Counted from the stretch's first letter, positions 36,001-43,997 are shown. The stretch: 64,000 nucleotides of DNA from CAVVMA01 sp963830715 (GCA_963830715.1 CAWHNS010000021.1:124001-188000); one strand, 5' to 3'. A program made the numbers and translations. Notes: a model not told the origin generated them from the sequence alone.

Positions 36001-36173
36001 AGCACGGTGGCCGTCAGGCCCGCGATGTAGCCCAGGATGCGTCCGTCGGGACCAGCGGATGCAGCTTGCGCTGCCGACGCGGCGGTGCGAGTTGCCAGGA
36101 TAATCGTGACGCAAGCGGACGCCACGATTACTCGGCGAGGCCAGCGCCGTCTGAACTTGTCCAAGCGAGTCAT
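33087..36173 (-). CDS. Double GT-C glycosyltransferase with a PMT-type C-terminal half
   Basis: The 1,028-residue membrane protein contains two GT-C enzymes in tandem. Residues 45-480 resemble polyprenol-dependent mannosyltransferases with DYPPGYLYALWFVG, the WGQSDS motif, FLVKPQVLLFLP and the PRMHERYMYP motif. After a Glu/Ala/Gly-rich linker (about 480-560), residues 570-1028 form a protein O-mannosyltransferase (PMT, GT39) with the catalytic loop DEVHFVGQARHYLHGEPFLD followed by PHPPLAKLL. PMT enzymes transfer mannose from a lipid carrier to secreted proteins. Its partner downstream is a secreted beta-sandwich protein, a possible substrate or accessory. The frame is uninterrupted throughout. 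Confidence 0.85.
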   Translation of the reverse strand: MTRLDKFRRRWPRRVIVASACVTIILATRTAASAAQAASAGPDGRILGYIAGLTATVLVGYAIYLYLKPILDKPDSGLFYALLTLTAIWLVKEMVLPLLPGFGIDVGTYQAWAGRMVEVGPARMYQEGYFLDYPPGYLYALWFVGAIGGLAGVGGEAFRQMTESPALVADFLLALVAFAYVRRSASLTLSFAAMLMVALNPGMLFESVVWGQSDSVSALMMFLCVISVIDGEFELGWALAALGFLVKPQVLLFLPVLGLWTLVKGTFDQWWRGALAFVAAAIITVAPFQLAHSWNWLPSLYVSTTSYYHETSVNAFNLIALVAGLRAPDTTTVLGISCFTLGMTLLAGVYAFIAWILWRKPSVQNFFYCSFLVVFGSFMLAPRMHERYMYPCLVFLIPIALENPMMLGVFAATSVTLLCNLAYVKKVLESPKVFMDARDSFAMVISAINLVALGVAAGYGLRPSIEEEVEETELAAAEEAEAVPQQAAASERAVAGQRTVIGQRAAGGGGAAGGGVAAARAEAGIQTLIARLRLASAAAVESRPAEERRASTPLAWLRADTIALATLVACAAMTRFWRLGRPAEIVFDEVHFVGQARHYLHGEPFLDPHPPLAKLLIALGIWLFGDHPFAWRMSNAMLGTALVGVTYLLGRRMLHSRLAAVLAAAFVLGDGMFLVNSRIAVLDIVYVTFAACSYLMLFRFLETSDPLDRRRTLAWMGLFLGLCLGSKLYVPAITFLLVTGFLIYILWEPATSWHSRRARYGDPQRYPRVGGAILLTGAISAAVYIAIFIPHFLLGWWGGIADLFRYYSDVLGYEASVASATHPYSSPWWSWPLMLRPVAYWQNFPPTGDVMTIWGGGNPALWWGGFTAIAIIAVQAFERRSLWRPFLVIGYLGYLCMWAPIGRTLFLYHYMGSIYLAYLALAAVLAECWNDGGQPWEHLALLLTLAPVFYLGLGDAWGAVGFLAMAAGYVATLLREPRYAGKFTCAAFAAVGLAVFVYYFPVWVGLPIERSGYYARMWLQAGGLRSWI

Positions 36174-36333
36174 CCGCTCTGATGCCGGCGGCCTGCCGCT
36201 CCAAGGCCGCCATCCCAGTTAGAATAATCAAGAATCCGTGGTGATTAACAGCGCCCATCAATATGCTCCCCCGCTCCTTCGCGCCCTGCTACGATGCGCC
36301 ACAGGAGCAATCCATCATGAAGGGCAGACCATC

Positions 36334-36996
36334 GTGAAGCTCGTCCACACCGCCTTCGAGCCAGCCGGCGACGGCCCCCACCCGACGATCGTCGCGTTTC
36401 ACGGATGGGGCGCCAACGCGCTGGATTTGCTCGGCCTCGCACCCTATGTCGCCGACGGGCGATTTGCGATGCTCTGCCCGCAGGGCTCGGTCGAAGTCCC
36501 GATGGGACCGCTGCAGGGCTACGGATGGTTTCCGATCATGATGGGCTCGCTGCCGGAGCCTTCGGAAGTCCAAAAGGCGGTCGATGAGGCCGAAGCCTTC
36601 GTCCGCACCGCCCTCGAGCGGTATCCAATCGAACCGCGCAAGCTGGTGTTGCTCGGATTCAGCCAGGGCGGCTCGATTGCCTACAGCCTGGCGCTTCGCA
36701 ATCCGGAACGGTTCGCGGCGATCGTTGCAATATCCACCTGGTTCCCGGCGCAACTGATGCAACGGGCCGGCGCCAATGATGCGCTCCAGCAATTGCCAAC
36801 CCTGGTGCAACACGGCCGCGCCGACGACCTGATCGATATCGCGCGCGCTCGCGAGTCGGTGGAAGCGCTCAGGAGCCTCAAGGTGCCGGTGAGCTTTCGC
36901 GAATACGATTGCGGCCACGAAATCACGGCGGAGAGCCTGAGCGATCTTTCCAGGTTCCTGACCGACAAGGTGCTCAGCCCGATCATCCGCTTGTAG
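36334..36996 (+). CDS. Phospholipase/carboxylesterase family hydrolase
   Basis: The 220-residue alpha/beta hydrolase belongs to the acyl-protein thioesterase-like phospholipase/carboxylesterase family. It shows VAFHGWGANALDLLGLAPY near residue 22, the Ser nucleophile in LLGFSQGGSIAYSLAL near residue 110, Asp in QHGRADDLIDI and His in YDCGHEITAES. A GTG at 36334 gives the normal family length; the frame is open from 36238, but the extra residues lack similarity. It is divergent from the glycosyltransferase. Confidence 0.87.
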   Translation: MKLVHTAFEPAGDGPHPTIVAFHGWGANALDLLGLAPYVADGRFAMLCPQGSVEVPMGPLQGYGWFPIMMGSLPEPSEVQKAVDEAEAFVRTALERYPIEPRKLVLLGFSQGGSIAYSLALRNPERFAAIVAISTWFPAQLMQRAGANDALQQLPTLVQHGRADDLIDIARARESVEALRSLKVPVSFREYDCGHEITAESLSDLSRFLTDKVLSPIIRL

Positions 36997-37051
36997 CAGT
37001 CCCGGGCGGGGCCGTGTCGGACCTTCACGCCTGCGGGCAAAGGAGCGCGCA

Positions 37052-37306
37052 ATGAGTTCTCGACAATTGTTCGGGGTGGTGGTTCGGGCGTTCGGACTCT
37101 ATGCTATCGTCCTGGGCGTCTCGGCAACTCACGGGATCGTACAGACCTTCGGCGTTCGAACAATAGCTTACTTCGAATGGCAGCCAGCCGCAGTATTCGC
37201 GATCTTGTATCTGGCTGCCGGCCTCGCGCTGCTGCGCAAGTCAGAATCGATCGTCGGATTTGCCTATCCCGCCGAGTCGCAAACCACTCCCGGCAATTCA
37301 GATTAG
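37052..37306 (+). CDS. Small two-helix membrane protein
   Basis: The 84-residue protein has two hydrophobic segments (VVRAFGLYAIVLGVSATHGI and AAVFAILYLAAGLALL) and a polar tail. GGAG nine bases upstream supports the ATG. The pattern is common among uncharacterised small proteins, and no specific family is named. It is followed 22 bases later by the MazG gene, probably in one transcript. Confidence 0.62.
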   Translation: MSSRQLFGVVVRAFGLYAIVLGVSATHGIVQTFGVRTIAYFEWQPAAVFAILYLAAGLALLRKSESIVGFAYPAESQTTPGNSD

Positions 37307-37328
37307 AGCACGCCGGGCTGGAGGCCGA

Positions 37329-37751
37329 ATGCCGGGAAAAACGATGCGTGGAAAGGGACCCGGAGTTCGGGCCGTGGATCGGGCAAGGTCGGCCCTGACC
37401 CGCGCAGAGAAGCTCGGCGAGGCCACACGAGACGCCGGCTTCGACTGGCGTGACGTCCACGGCGTGCTGGCCAAGGTGCGCGAGGAACTGGACGAAACAG
37501 AAGCCGCGCTCGATCGCGACGATCTCGATGCCGCTGCGGAGGAGATTGGCGACATGATGCTGGCGCTCGCGAATGTGCCGCGATTTATCGGCCGCAGCGC
37601 CGAGGACACGCTGCACCGCGCGTGCGACAAGTTCATCCGGCGCTTCCGGCAGGTCGAAGCGCTCGCGGCCAAACGAGGCCTCGATCTCCGCAAGCTCAGC
37701 GACGCGGAAACCGACGCCCTGTGGATCGAGGCGAAGAGGATCGGGGTCTGA
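37329..37751 (+). CDS. mazG: Single-domain MazG-family nucleotide pyrophosphohydrolase
   Basis: MazG proteins hydrolyse nucleoside triphosphates to monophosphates and pyrophosphate, cleaning up abnormal nucleotides. The 140-residue product has the four-helix metal-binding signature KVREELDETE followed by AAEEIGDMMLALANV and continues to FIRRFRQVEALA. Only one domain is present, corresponding to the catalytic C-terminal half of the two-domain E. coli protein. GGAGG four bases before the ATG at 37329 fixes the start; the frame is open earlier. Confidence 0.88.
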   Translation: MPGKTMRGKGPGVRAVDRARSALTRAEKLGEATRDAGFDWRDVHGVLAKVREELDETEAALDRDDLDAAAEEIGDMMLALANVPRFIGRSAEDTLHRACDKFIRRFRQVEALAAKRGLDLRKLSDAETDALWIEAKRIGV

Positions 37752-37830
37752 TCCGAGCCGGGCAATCAGCCGGCACCCAATGTCGGCTTCCTATTGAGCG
37801 GATGTGCGCGCGCTGTTAGGTTATCCTGCT

Positions 37831-38118
37831 ATGCCGCATATTCCGGTTCATCCGTCAGCAGAGAAGCGCCGGCGCCAGAACCTTAAACGGTACGAGCGCA
37901 ATCGCGCGATCAAGAGCCACGTTCACACCGCGCTGAAGGCTGCGAGCGATGCGATCGCCGGGACCGACGACGCGGCTGCGAAGGCTGAGTTGAGGCAGGC
38001 GAGCAAGGTGCTGTTCAAGGCGGCGAGCAAGGGCACGATCCATCGCAACACCGCCTCGCGCAAGATCTCGCGCCTGGCCAGGCGTCTCCACAAGGCGCAG
38101 GCCGGCAGATCTCGGTAG
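37831..38118 (+). CDS. rpsT: 30S ribosomal protein S20
   Basis: S20 is a primary 16S rRNA-binding protein of the small subunit. The 95-residue, Lys/Arg-rich helical protein shows SAEKRRRQNLKRYERNRAIK at the N-terminus and KAASKGTIHRNTASRKISRL near residue 70, the family signature. The ATG at 37831 is chosen over an upstream in-frame ATG at 37804 by alignment with the family. Confidence 0.95.
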   Translation: MPHIPVHPSAEKRRRQNLKRYERNRAIKSHVHTALKAASDAIAGTDDAAAKAELRQASKVLFKAASKGTIHRNTASRKISRLARRLHKAQAGRSR

Positions 38119-38169
38119 CCCACCCCCTTCCCCTGTCTCCCCCTGGACAGGAGAGCTTCGGGTAGCCGG

Positions 38170-38295
38170 CGAATCGCTTCGCGTAGATCCTTCGGCTTCG
38201 CTCCGCTCACCTCAGGAAGACACAGGAAAGCCTTCTCGATGTCATTCTGAGCTGAGGCGACTGCCAAAGGCGAAGAATCTGCGCGAAGCGATTCC
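38170..38295 (-). repeat. Dispersed palindromic intergenic repeat, copy 2
   Basis: This is the second copy of the element at 30208-30331, in inverted orientation. On the plus strand it begins CGAATCGCTTCGCGTAGATC and ends GCGCGAAGCGATTCCG, with TCGCTCCGCTCACCTCAGG and TGTCATTCTGAGCTGAGG inside. It lies between the convergent rpsT and holA genes, where it may serve as a bidirectional hairpin. Confidence 0.8.
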
Positions 38296-38349
38296 GTCTG
38301 AAAGCGCTCGGTTAAATTTCGCTCGGGTGCCGCTTCTATCAGCGCCCCG

Positions 38350-39405
38350 CTACTGCACCATCAGCTCGACCAGCAATTCCGAGAGCGCTGCTTCGCGCCC
38401 GCGCCTTTTGCCGAGCTTGAATCCGGAATCGAGGTCGCACATCCGCTGATGCGCCCGGCGCAGGCGCTCCGGCCCGAAGCGGCGCGCCCCTTCGATCGTG
38501 CGGGCCAGCAGACTGCTCGTCGGGCCGAGTCCCATCGCCGCCGCAATGTCGGCCGTGCTCCGCCGCCGCTCCAACATCGCCGCCGCCAGCGTCATCCTGC
38601 GAATCACCGGAATGATCTCCACCGCGAGGATCTCGAAAACGTCGCGTCCCACCGCGATCGCCCGGTCCAATAATGCCAGGGTTAGCGAAATCCGGCCGCG
38701 CGCGAGACCCTCGGCAAGCTCGAAGAGTTCGGGGACACGCGCAGAGCCGGGCTCCAGCAGATCGCTCGCCGTCAGCCGCGCGCCCCGCTCGCGATGGATC
38801 GCCGCTTTAGCCAGCGCATTCGCCATCGCGGAGAGATCGGTCGAATAGCCCGAGACGAGCAGGTCCGCCGCGTCCGGCGCAAGCTCCAGGCCGACGGCTT
38901 GCGCGAAAGCCTGGGCGTATTGGGCGAGCTGGTTGTCGAAGGGCCTGGAACAATTGATCACGATTCCTGCGCGCTCGACGGCCCGGCGGATCTTCGCAGG
39001 CACTGAATCGCGCTCATAGACCAGGATCAATTCGCCCGCCAGTCCCTTGCCCTCGATTGCCTCGGCAAGCGTCGCTTCTCCCGACTTCGCGCCGGGCCGC
39101 GACTCCGATTCGGAATCCGACTCGTCGCTCTGCCCGCGTCGCGCGCGCGGTATGCGGCAGGCGACCACTTTGCGCGGCGCGAAAAGATCGCCGGCGCGAA
39201 TCTCCTCCAGCATCGCGTCGAACCCGCCGGATGCGCCGAACTGGAAGGCCCGATACTGCGCCCCGTCGCGCACCAGTTTCGACCGCAGATGGTCGAGGAC
39301 GTACTCGCGCAGGAATGCCTGCGGTCCGAAGATCGCGAAGACCGCAGGAAGCGGCCGTCCCTGCTCAACGATCCGCAGGAAGGAGAGCGCCGTCTCTATC
39401 GCCAT
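38350..39405 (-). CDS. holA: DNA polymerase III, delta subunit
   Basis: HolA is the clamp-loader subunit that opens the sliding clamp. The 351-residue protein has the N-terminal AAA-like fold start VFAIFGPQAFLREYVLDHLR, the AEAIEGKGLAGELILVYE central strand and the helical C-terminal domain with RGRISLTLALLDRAIAVG and LRRAHQRMCDLDSGFKLG. A charged insert (SDESDSESESRPGAKSGE) near residue 100 is unusual. It follows lptE by 42 bases, a common gene pair in Gram-negative genomes. Confidence 0.9.
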   Translation of the reverse strand: MAIETALSFLRIVEQGRPLPAVFAIFGPQAFLREYVLDHLRSKLVRDGAQYRAFQFGASGGFDAMLEEIRAGDLFAPRKVVACRIPRARRGQSDESDSESESRPGAKSGEATLAEAIEGKGLAGELILVYERDSVPAKIRRAVERAGIVINCSRPFDNQLAQYAQAFAQAVGLELAPDAADLLVSGYSTDLSAMANALAKAAIHRERGARLTASDLLEPGSARVPELFELAEGLARGRISLTLALLDRAIAVGRDVFEILAVEIIPVIRRMTLAAAMLERRRSTADIAAAMGLGPTSSLLARTIEGARRFGPERLRRAHQRMCDLDSGFKLGKRRGREAALSELLVELMVQ

Positions 39406-39447
39406 CGCGGTTTCACTCCGGGCGCCCGTGCCGGGTAGCCGAGCAAC

Positions 39448-40050
39448 TCAGAACCCCTCGGTCATCGAGGCGTACAGGTCGCGCGCGAGCTGGCTCATGA
39501 TCTGATCCTCCGCCGACGCCTGCTGGGTCTGCGTCAACTGCACATCGGGCAGCGCGTTGATGTTGGGTTGGCGGAGGTTCTGCTGCAGGAACTGGGGCGA
39601 GGTCACCACGACCGATTCGGGCACCACGGCGTAGGCCTGGTTGGCGCTGGTGTGCCCGGCCCAGATGGTCTTGCTGGTGCGGCCGTCCTTCAGAATTGCG
39701 CTGATCACGACCGCCTCGTTGTACTGGGTCGGCTCATCGACCGAATTGAGCGTCGTGGGATAAGCCTCGTCGCCGAGAATTTCGCCGCTCAGTCTCAGGT
39801 CGGCTGAGGCCGGATCTTCGACCAGCCGCAGCCGCCTGTGGTTGGCGATCTCGTCTTTGAGATATCGCGCGAACTGATCGTTGAGTCCCGTCATTCGCGA
39901 CCGGTTGGAAAACCGCTCGACGTAGATCGTTTCGGCTCCCGAAGGGAGCCCGCTTCCGGAAGCCGCGAAGTGATAGCCGCAGCCGGCCAGCGCGATCGCG
40001 ATCGCGGCCGCCAGGGGCCTAATGCGGCTTCGATTGCTCGCGCTCTTCAC
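39448..40050 (-). CDS. lptE: LPS-assembly lipoprotein LptE
   Basis: LptE plugs the LptD barrel that inserts lipopolysaccharide into the outer membrane. A GTG at 40050 gives a 200-residue lipoprotein with a basic lead (MKSASNRSRIRP) and lipobox LAGC. The mature part begins GYHF, the usual LptE start, with TIYVERFSNRSRMTGLN and ADLRLSGEIL. The gene overlaps the end of nusB by 32 bases. Its presence indicates a two-membrane envelope with LPS. Confidence 0.85.
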   Translation of the reverse strand: MKSASNRSRIRPLAAAIAIALAGCGYHFAASGSGLPSGAETIYVERFSNRSRMTGLNDQFARYLKDEIANHRRLRLVEDPASADLRLSGEILGDEAYPTTLNSVDEPTQYNEAVVISAILKDGRTSKTIWAGHTSANQAYAVVPESVVVTSPQFLQQNLRQPNINALPDVQLTQTQQASAEDQIMSQLARDLYASMTEGF

Positions 40051-40465
40051 CCTTGCTCTTGACTCCAAGCCGTTCGGCCAGCCGGTCGAGCACGCCGTTG
40101 ACGAAGCGGCCCGAATCGCGATCGCCAAATCGTTTTGCCAGCTCGATCGCCTCGTCGATCGTGACGCGCGCGGGAATGTCGGGAAGCTCGAGAAATTCGT
40201 AGGCCGCAATTCGCAGGATATTGTGATCGACGCGCGAGAGCCGTTCGACCGACCAGTTTTCGAGTACGTCCGCGATATGCTTGTCGAGCGCAGCGCGCTC
40301 GCGGCAAACCCCCTCGGCCAGTTCGATCGCGAATCCGCGCGCCCGCTCGTCGGCGGGGAAATTCGACGACAGCGCCGCCGGATGCCCGCGCGCCGGGTCG
40401 CCGCTCAAATCGATCTGATAGAGCGCCTGGAGCGCAAGCTCCCGGCCGAGGTGTCTCAATCCCAT
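40019..40465 (-). CDS. nusB: Transcription antitermination factor NusB
   Basis: NusB with S10 binds boxA RNA to support antitermination of rRNA operons. The 148-residue all-helical protein has RHLGRELALQALYQIDLSG at the start, VDHNILRIAAYEFLELPDIP in the middle and IDEAIELAKRFGDRDSGRFV followed by NGVLDRLAE, the family signature. It lies in the usual place after the riboflavin genes, although ribH is missing between them. Confidence 0.95.
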   Translation of the reverse strand: MGLRHLGRELALQALYQIDLSGDPARGHPAALSSNFPADERARGFAIELAEGVCRERAALDKHIADVLENWSVERLSRVDHNILRIAAYEFLELPDIPARVTIDEAIELAKRFGDRDSGRFVNGVLDRLAERLGVKSKGEEREQSKPH

Positions 40466-40475
40466 GACGCGCTTT

Positions 40476-41687
40476 TCAGGTGATCAGTTTCAACTCGGAA
40501 AGCAGATGGCCGAGCTTTTCCTTCTTGGTGCGGAGGTACTCGATATTCCCGCTGTGGGGCTCGACCTCGAGCGGAACCCGGGTGACTCGCACACCGTAGC
40601 GGCGGAGGCTGTCGATCTTGTGGGGATTGTTGGTCAGCAGATGGACTTCGCCGACGCCGAGGTCTCGCAGGATTTGCGCGCCGATCCCGTAGTCGCGCAG
40701 GTCCTCCTTGAAGCCGAGCTCCAAGTTGGCCTCGACCGTATCGAGTCCGCCGTCCTGCAGGGCGTAGGCGCGGAGCTTGTTGCCGAGCCCGATTCCGCGG
40801 CCCTCCTGATGCAGATAAATGATCACGCCGGCATCGGCCGCCATGATCCGCTCGATCGATTCGTTCAACTGCTCCCCGCAATCGCAGCGGTTCGACCCGA
40901 AGACATCGCCGGTCAGGCATTCCGAATGAAGCCGCACGAGCGCAGGGCGCCCGCCGCCCACTTCGCCTTTGACCAGCGCCAGATGCTCCCGGCGATCGAC
41001 GATGTTGCGAAACACTATCGCACGCAGCTCGCCCGCCGAGGTCGGGAACCGCGCATCGGCGACGCGCTGCACCAGCAGCTCGCTGGTGAGCCGGTAGGAA
41101 ACGAGATCCTTGATGAAGCAAATCGGCAGCGAGTGTTTGCCTGCGAACTCGCGCAGTTCCGGCATCCGCGCCGACTCGCCGTCCTCTCTTAGAATCGTGC
41201 ACAGCGCCGCGGCCGGACGCATCCCGGCGCCGCCCACCAGATCGATCGCGCCCTCGGCGCGGCCAAGCCGCATCAGCACCCCGCCCGCTAGCGCCATCAG
41301 CGGCAGGATATGGCCCGGCATCACGATATCGCCCGGCCCGGAGTTCTGCGCAGCGACGATTTGGATCGTCCGCGCGCGATCGCCGGCTGAAATTCCGGTC
41401 GTCACGCCCTCGCGCGCCTCGACCAGCGCTCCGGCCTGTTCGGTGATTTCGACGCCCTGCGTAGATGGCGCGAGTGGGATTCCGAGCTCGCGCATGCGCT
41501 TGTCCGGAATCGCGATCGAGACGATCCCGCGGGCGTGGATCGCCATGAAGTTCACGTGCTCGGGCGTAATCTTCTCGGCCGCCATCACGAGATCGCCTTC
41601 GGCGTCTTCGCGCTCCTCGGAGACCATCAGGACCATCATGCCGGCCCGGATGCGGTCGAAAACCTCTTCCAATGGAGTGGATGGCAT
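40476..41687 (-). CDS. ribBA: RibBA-type protein: degenerate DHBP synthase plus GTP cyclohydrolase II
   Basis: The 403-residue protein has the two-domain RibBA layout. The C-terminal GTP cyclohydrolase II half (205-403) looks intact: zinc cysteines in HSECLTGDVFGSNRCDCG, the HQEGRGIGL loop and DTVEANLELGF. The N-terminal 3,4-dihydroxybutanone-phosphate synthase half keeps TTGISAGDRARTI and PGHILPL. It has RLGRAEGAIDL where the family has an RGGHTEAxIDL-type motif, so the metal-binding His is replaced by Arg. EEREDAEGDL also replaces DDEDRENEGDL. The first half is therefore probably inactive, and the protein should act as GTP cyclohydrolase II only. Confidence 0.9.
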   Translation of the reverse strand: MPSTPLEEVFDRIRAGMMVLMVSEEREDAEGDLVMAAEKITPEHVNFMAIHARGIVSIAIPDKRMRELGIPLAPSTQGVEITEQAGALVEAREGVTTGISAGDRARTIQIVAAQNSGPGDIVMPGHILPLMALAGGVLMRLGRAEGAIDLVGGAGMRPAAALCTILREDGESARMPELREFAGKHSLPICFIKDLVSYRLTSELLVQRVADARFPTSAGELRAIVFRNIVDRREHLALVKGEVGGGRPALVRLHSECLTGDVFGSNRCDCGEQLNESIERIMAADAGVIIYLHQEGRGIGLGNKLRAYALQDGGLDTVEANLELGFKEDLRDYGIGAQILRDLGVGEVHLLTNNPHKIDSLRRYGVRVTRVPLEVEPHSGNIEYLRTKKEKLGHLLSELKLIT

Positions 41688-41698
41688 CTTTCTTCGGC

Positions 41699-42871
41699 CT
41701 ACGGTGCGGATTCTACCACCGCGCCGAAATGCTGAGAAGCACGACGCGACTTCCGTGGCATCCGCCGGTTATGAATGTCGGCTTCGAGCAGCCAGTCCTC
41801 GCCGATACGGCGCGCCGTGAAGTTCCGCAGGCGAATCGCATCGCGGATCCTCGCGGTCGCGAGGCCTTCGATCGCGGGCAGGCCGGCGCCGAGAATCTTC
41901 GGCGCGACCACCATCGCGACCCGATCGACGATTCCCGCGCGAAGCGCGGCGCCCGCCAGATGCGCCCCGCCTTCGATCAGTATCCTTGACCATCCGCGCC
42001 GCCCGAACTCTCGCATCACGCCGGCCAGATCGATCTCGCCCCGGACCGACGGCGCGCCCAGAACCTCGATCCGCCCGCCACGGTAGCGGCGCCGCGCGCG
42101 GTCGTGGTTGTCGAGGGTCGTTACGAGAATCGCCGGCGCGTCGGATCGGACGTTAAAGACTCGCGCGTGCGGCGATGTCTTAAGCCGCGGATCGACGATT
42201 ACGCGCGCCGGATCTCGCCGCGCGCGAACCCGGCAGGTCAGCCGCGGATCGTCTGCTACCACGGTCCCGGCGCCGACCATGACCGCGTCGCTCTGAGCGC
42301 GCCATTGATGGACCATTTCGCGCGCAGGTTCCGAGCTGATCCATCGCGCGTCGCCGCTCGCTGCCGCGATCCTGCCGTCGAGCGATACGGCGAGCTTGAG
42401 CGTCACGAACGGGCGCCCGCGCGTCACGCGGGTGATAAAACCCTCGTTCAGGCGCCGACATTCGGCCTCGAGGACGCCGACCGTGACGGCGATTCCGGCG
42501 CGGCGAAGCATCGCAATTCCGCGGCCCCGAACTGCCGGATAAGGATCGACGCATCCAACCACTACGCGGCTTGCGTCCGCGTCGATCAACGCCCGAGCGC
42601 ACGGCGCAGTTTGCCCCCGATGGCTGCACGGCTCGAACGATACGTAGGCGGTAGCGCCGCGAGCGCGATCGCGCGCCGATGCAAGCGCGACGGTCTCGGC
42701 ATGAGGCCTGCCGCCGGGCGCGGTCGCTCCTCTGCCGACGATTCGGCCGTCGCGAACGACTACACAGCCGACCGCGGGATTCGGCGAGGTCGCGCCCAGC
42801 ACCTCGGCCGCGAGACCGAGGGCAATGGCCATGAAATGTTGATCGGCATCGGACTTGAGGCGGGCCGGCAT
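41699..42871 (-). CDS. ribD: Riboflavin biosynthesis deaminase/reductase RibD
   Basis: RibD deaminates and then reduces the pyrimidine intermediate in riboflavin synthesis. The 390-residue protein has the zinc deaminase domain with GGRPHAETVALASA and FEPCSHRGQTAPCARALIDA (residues 1-145), then the reductase domain with VTLKLAVSLDGRIAAASGDA and LIEGGAHLAGAALRAGIVDR. The stop is 11 bases before ribBA. Riboflavin synthase (ribE) and lumazine synthase (ribH) genes, often next to it, are not in this cluster. Confidence 0.95.
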   Translation of the reverse strand: MPARLKSDADQHFMAIALGLAAEVLGATSPNPAVGCVVVRDGRIVGRGATAPGGRPHAETVALASARDRARGATAYVSFEPCSHRGQTAPCARALIDADASRVVVGCVDPYPAVRGRGIAMLRRAGIAVTVGVLEAECRRLNEGFITRVTRGRPFVTLKLAVSLDGRIAAASGDARWISSEPAREMVHQWRAQSDAVMVGAGTVVADDPRLTCRVRARRDPARVIVDPRLKTSPHARVFNVRSDAPAILVTTLDNHDRARRRYRGGRIEVLGAPSVRGEIDLAGVMREFGRRGWSRILIEGGAHLAGAALRAGIVDRVAMVVAPKILGAGLPAIEGLATARIRDAIRLRNFTARRIGEDWLLEADIHNRRMPRKSRRASQHFGAVVESAP

Positions 42872-42878
42872 ATGCGCG

Positions 42879-43439
42879 TCAGCCGGTCGGGTCGGGTTTC
42901 TTGTCCCGCGATCGCGCGTCTCGCCTGGCCCCTTCGCCTTCGGCGCCGGCCTGCGCGCGAGCGCCGCGCGCTCCGGAGCCTTGATTGCGCACCCGGATCA
43001 AATCCTCCAGCTCGTGCATGAATTCGTCAATGTCCTTGAAGGACCGATACACCGAGGCAAAGCGCACGTAGGCGACCTGGTCGATCTCGTGCAGCTCGGT
43101 CATCACGGCGCTGCCTATAAACGAGCTCGGAATTTCGCGCTCGCCGCGCTCCAGCACGGCGGCCTCTACGCGATCGGCGACCTGCTCGATCGTTTCCATC
43201 GAGACCGGCCGCTTCTCGCAGGCCTTCTTCAGCCCCGCGACTATCTTGGATCGATCGTACGGCTCGCGCCGATCATCTTTCTTGACCACCATCGGCGCAA
43301 TTTCGTCGACGCGCTCATAAGTGGTAAAGCGGCGCTTGCACGAGGTGCACATCCGGCGGCGGCGGATAGTGGCGCCGTCGCCCGACAGGCGCGAATCGAC
43401 CACGCGGTTCCCGCGATGGCGGCAGAACGGGCATCGCAT
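42879..43439 (-). CDS. nrdR: Transcriptional repressor NrdR
   Basis: NrdR represses ribonucleotide reductase genes by sensing ATP and dATP. The 186-residue protein has the N-terminal zinc ribbon (CPFC at residues 3-6 and CTSC at 31-34) and the ATP-cone domain beginning VVKKDDRREPYDRSKIVAGL. The C-terminal 35 residues (RGARAQAGAEGEGARRDA) are an extra low-complexity tail. It is directly followed by ribD, a very common neighbour. Confidence 0.95.
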   Translation of the reverse strand: MRCPFCRHRGNRVVDSRLSGDGATIRRRRMCTSCKRRFTTYERVDEIAPMVVKKDDRREPYDRSKIVAGLKKACEKRPVSMETIEQVADRVEAAVLERGEREIPSSFIGSAVMTELHEIDQVAYVRFASVYRSFKDIDEFMHELEDLIRVRNQGSGARGARAQAGAEGEGARRDARSRDKKPDPTG

Positions 43440-43525
43440 GGCTTGAGTTTACAAGCCCCGGGCCGGGCGACAAATCCTGAGATTTGCGGGGAATTGCGGC
43501 TCGCCCGTGCGGACCGCAGCGCCGG

Positions 43526-43765
43526 TCAACTCTTGTGGCTCTCGATATAGCTGACGACGTCTCTGACGGTGCGAATCTTCTCGGCTTCCTCGTCCGAGAT
43601 TTCCATCCCGTACTCCTCCTCCAGCGCCATCACGAGCTCGACGATATCGAGCGAGTCCGCGCCTAGATCCTCGATAAAAGAAGCCTCGAGGGTAACCTGA
43701 TCCACTGACACGCCGAGCTGCTCGCTGATTATTTCGCGAACCTTGGTTTCGACGTTTTCGGCCAT
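43526..43765 (-). CDS. acpP: Acyl carrier protein
   Basis: AcpP carries growing acyl chains on a phosphopantetheine arm in type II fatty-acid synthesis. The 79-residue acidic helical protein has the attachment serine in the GADSLDIVELVMALEEEYGM motif near residue 37. Length and composition are standard. It is separated from fabD by a lipoprotein gene rather than by fabG, and no fabF follows. Confidence 0.97.
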   Translation of the reverse strand: MAENVETKVREIISEQLGVSVDQVTLEASFIEDLGADSLDIVELVMALEEEYGMEISDEEAEKIRTVRDVVSYIESHKS

Positions 43766-43997
43766 CGTGCTCTAGTCCCTCCTCGCAGCCGGCATGTCTG
43801 CCGTTGGCGGAAGTCAGACGCGGCGGCATAGACGCCAAGCCGTCCGCTCATCGAACCGGGACGGCTCGCGTGGCGCTAGTCGGCGGCGTGGGTAATTCAA
43901 ACGCAGCATATGGACTTGATGGCGGTCAGGCAAGCTTTTCACTTTTTCTGTGGTGGTCAAGTTTGAAATCCGGCCCGCCCGAACCGCGCGTAGTGTC

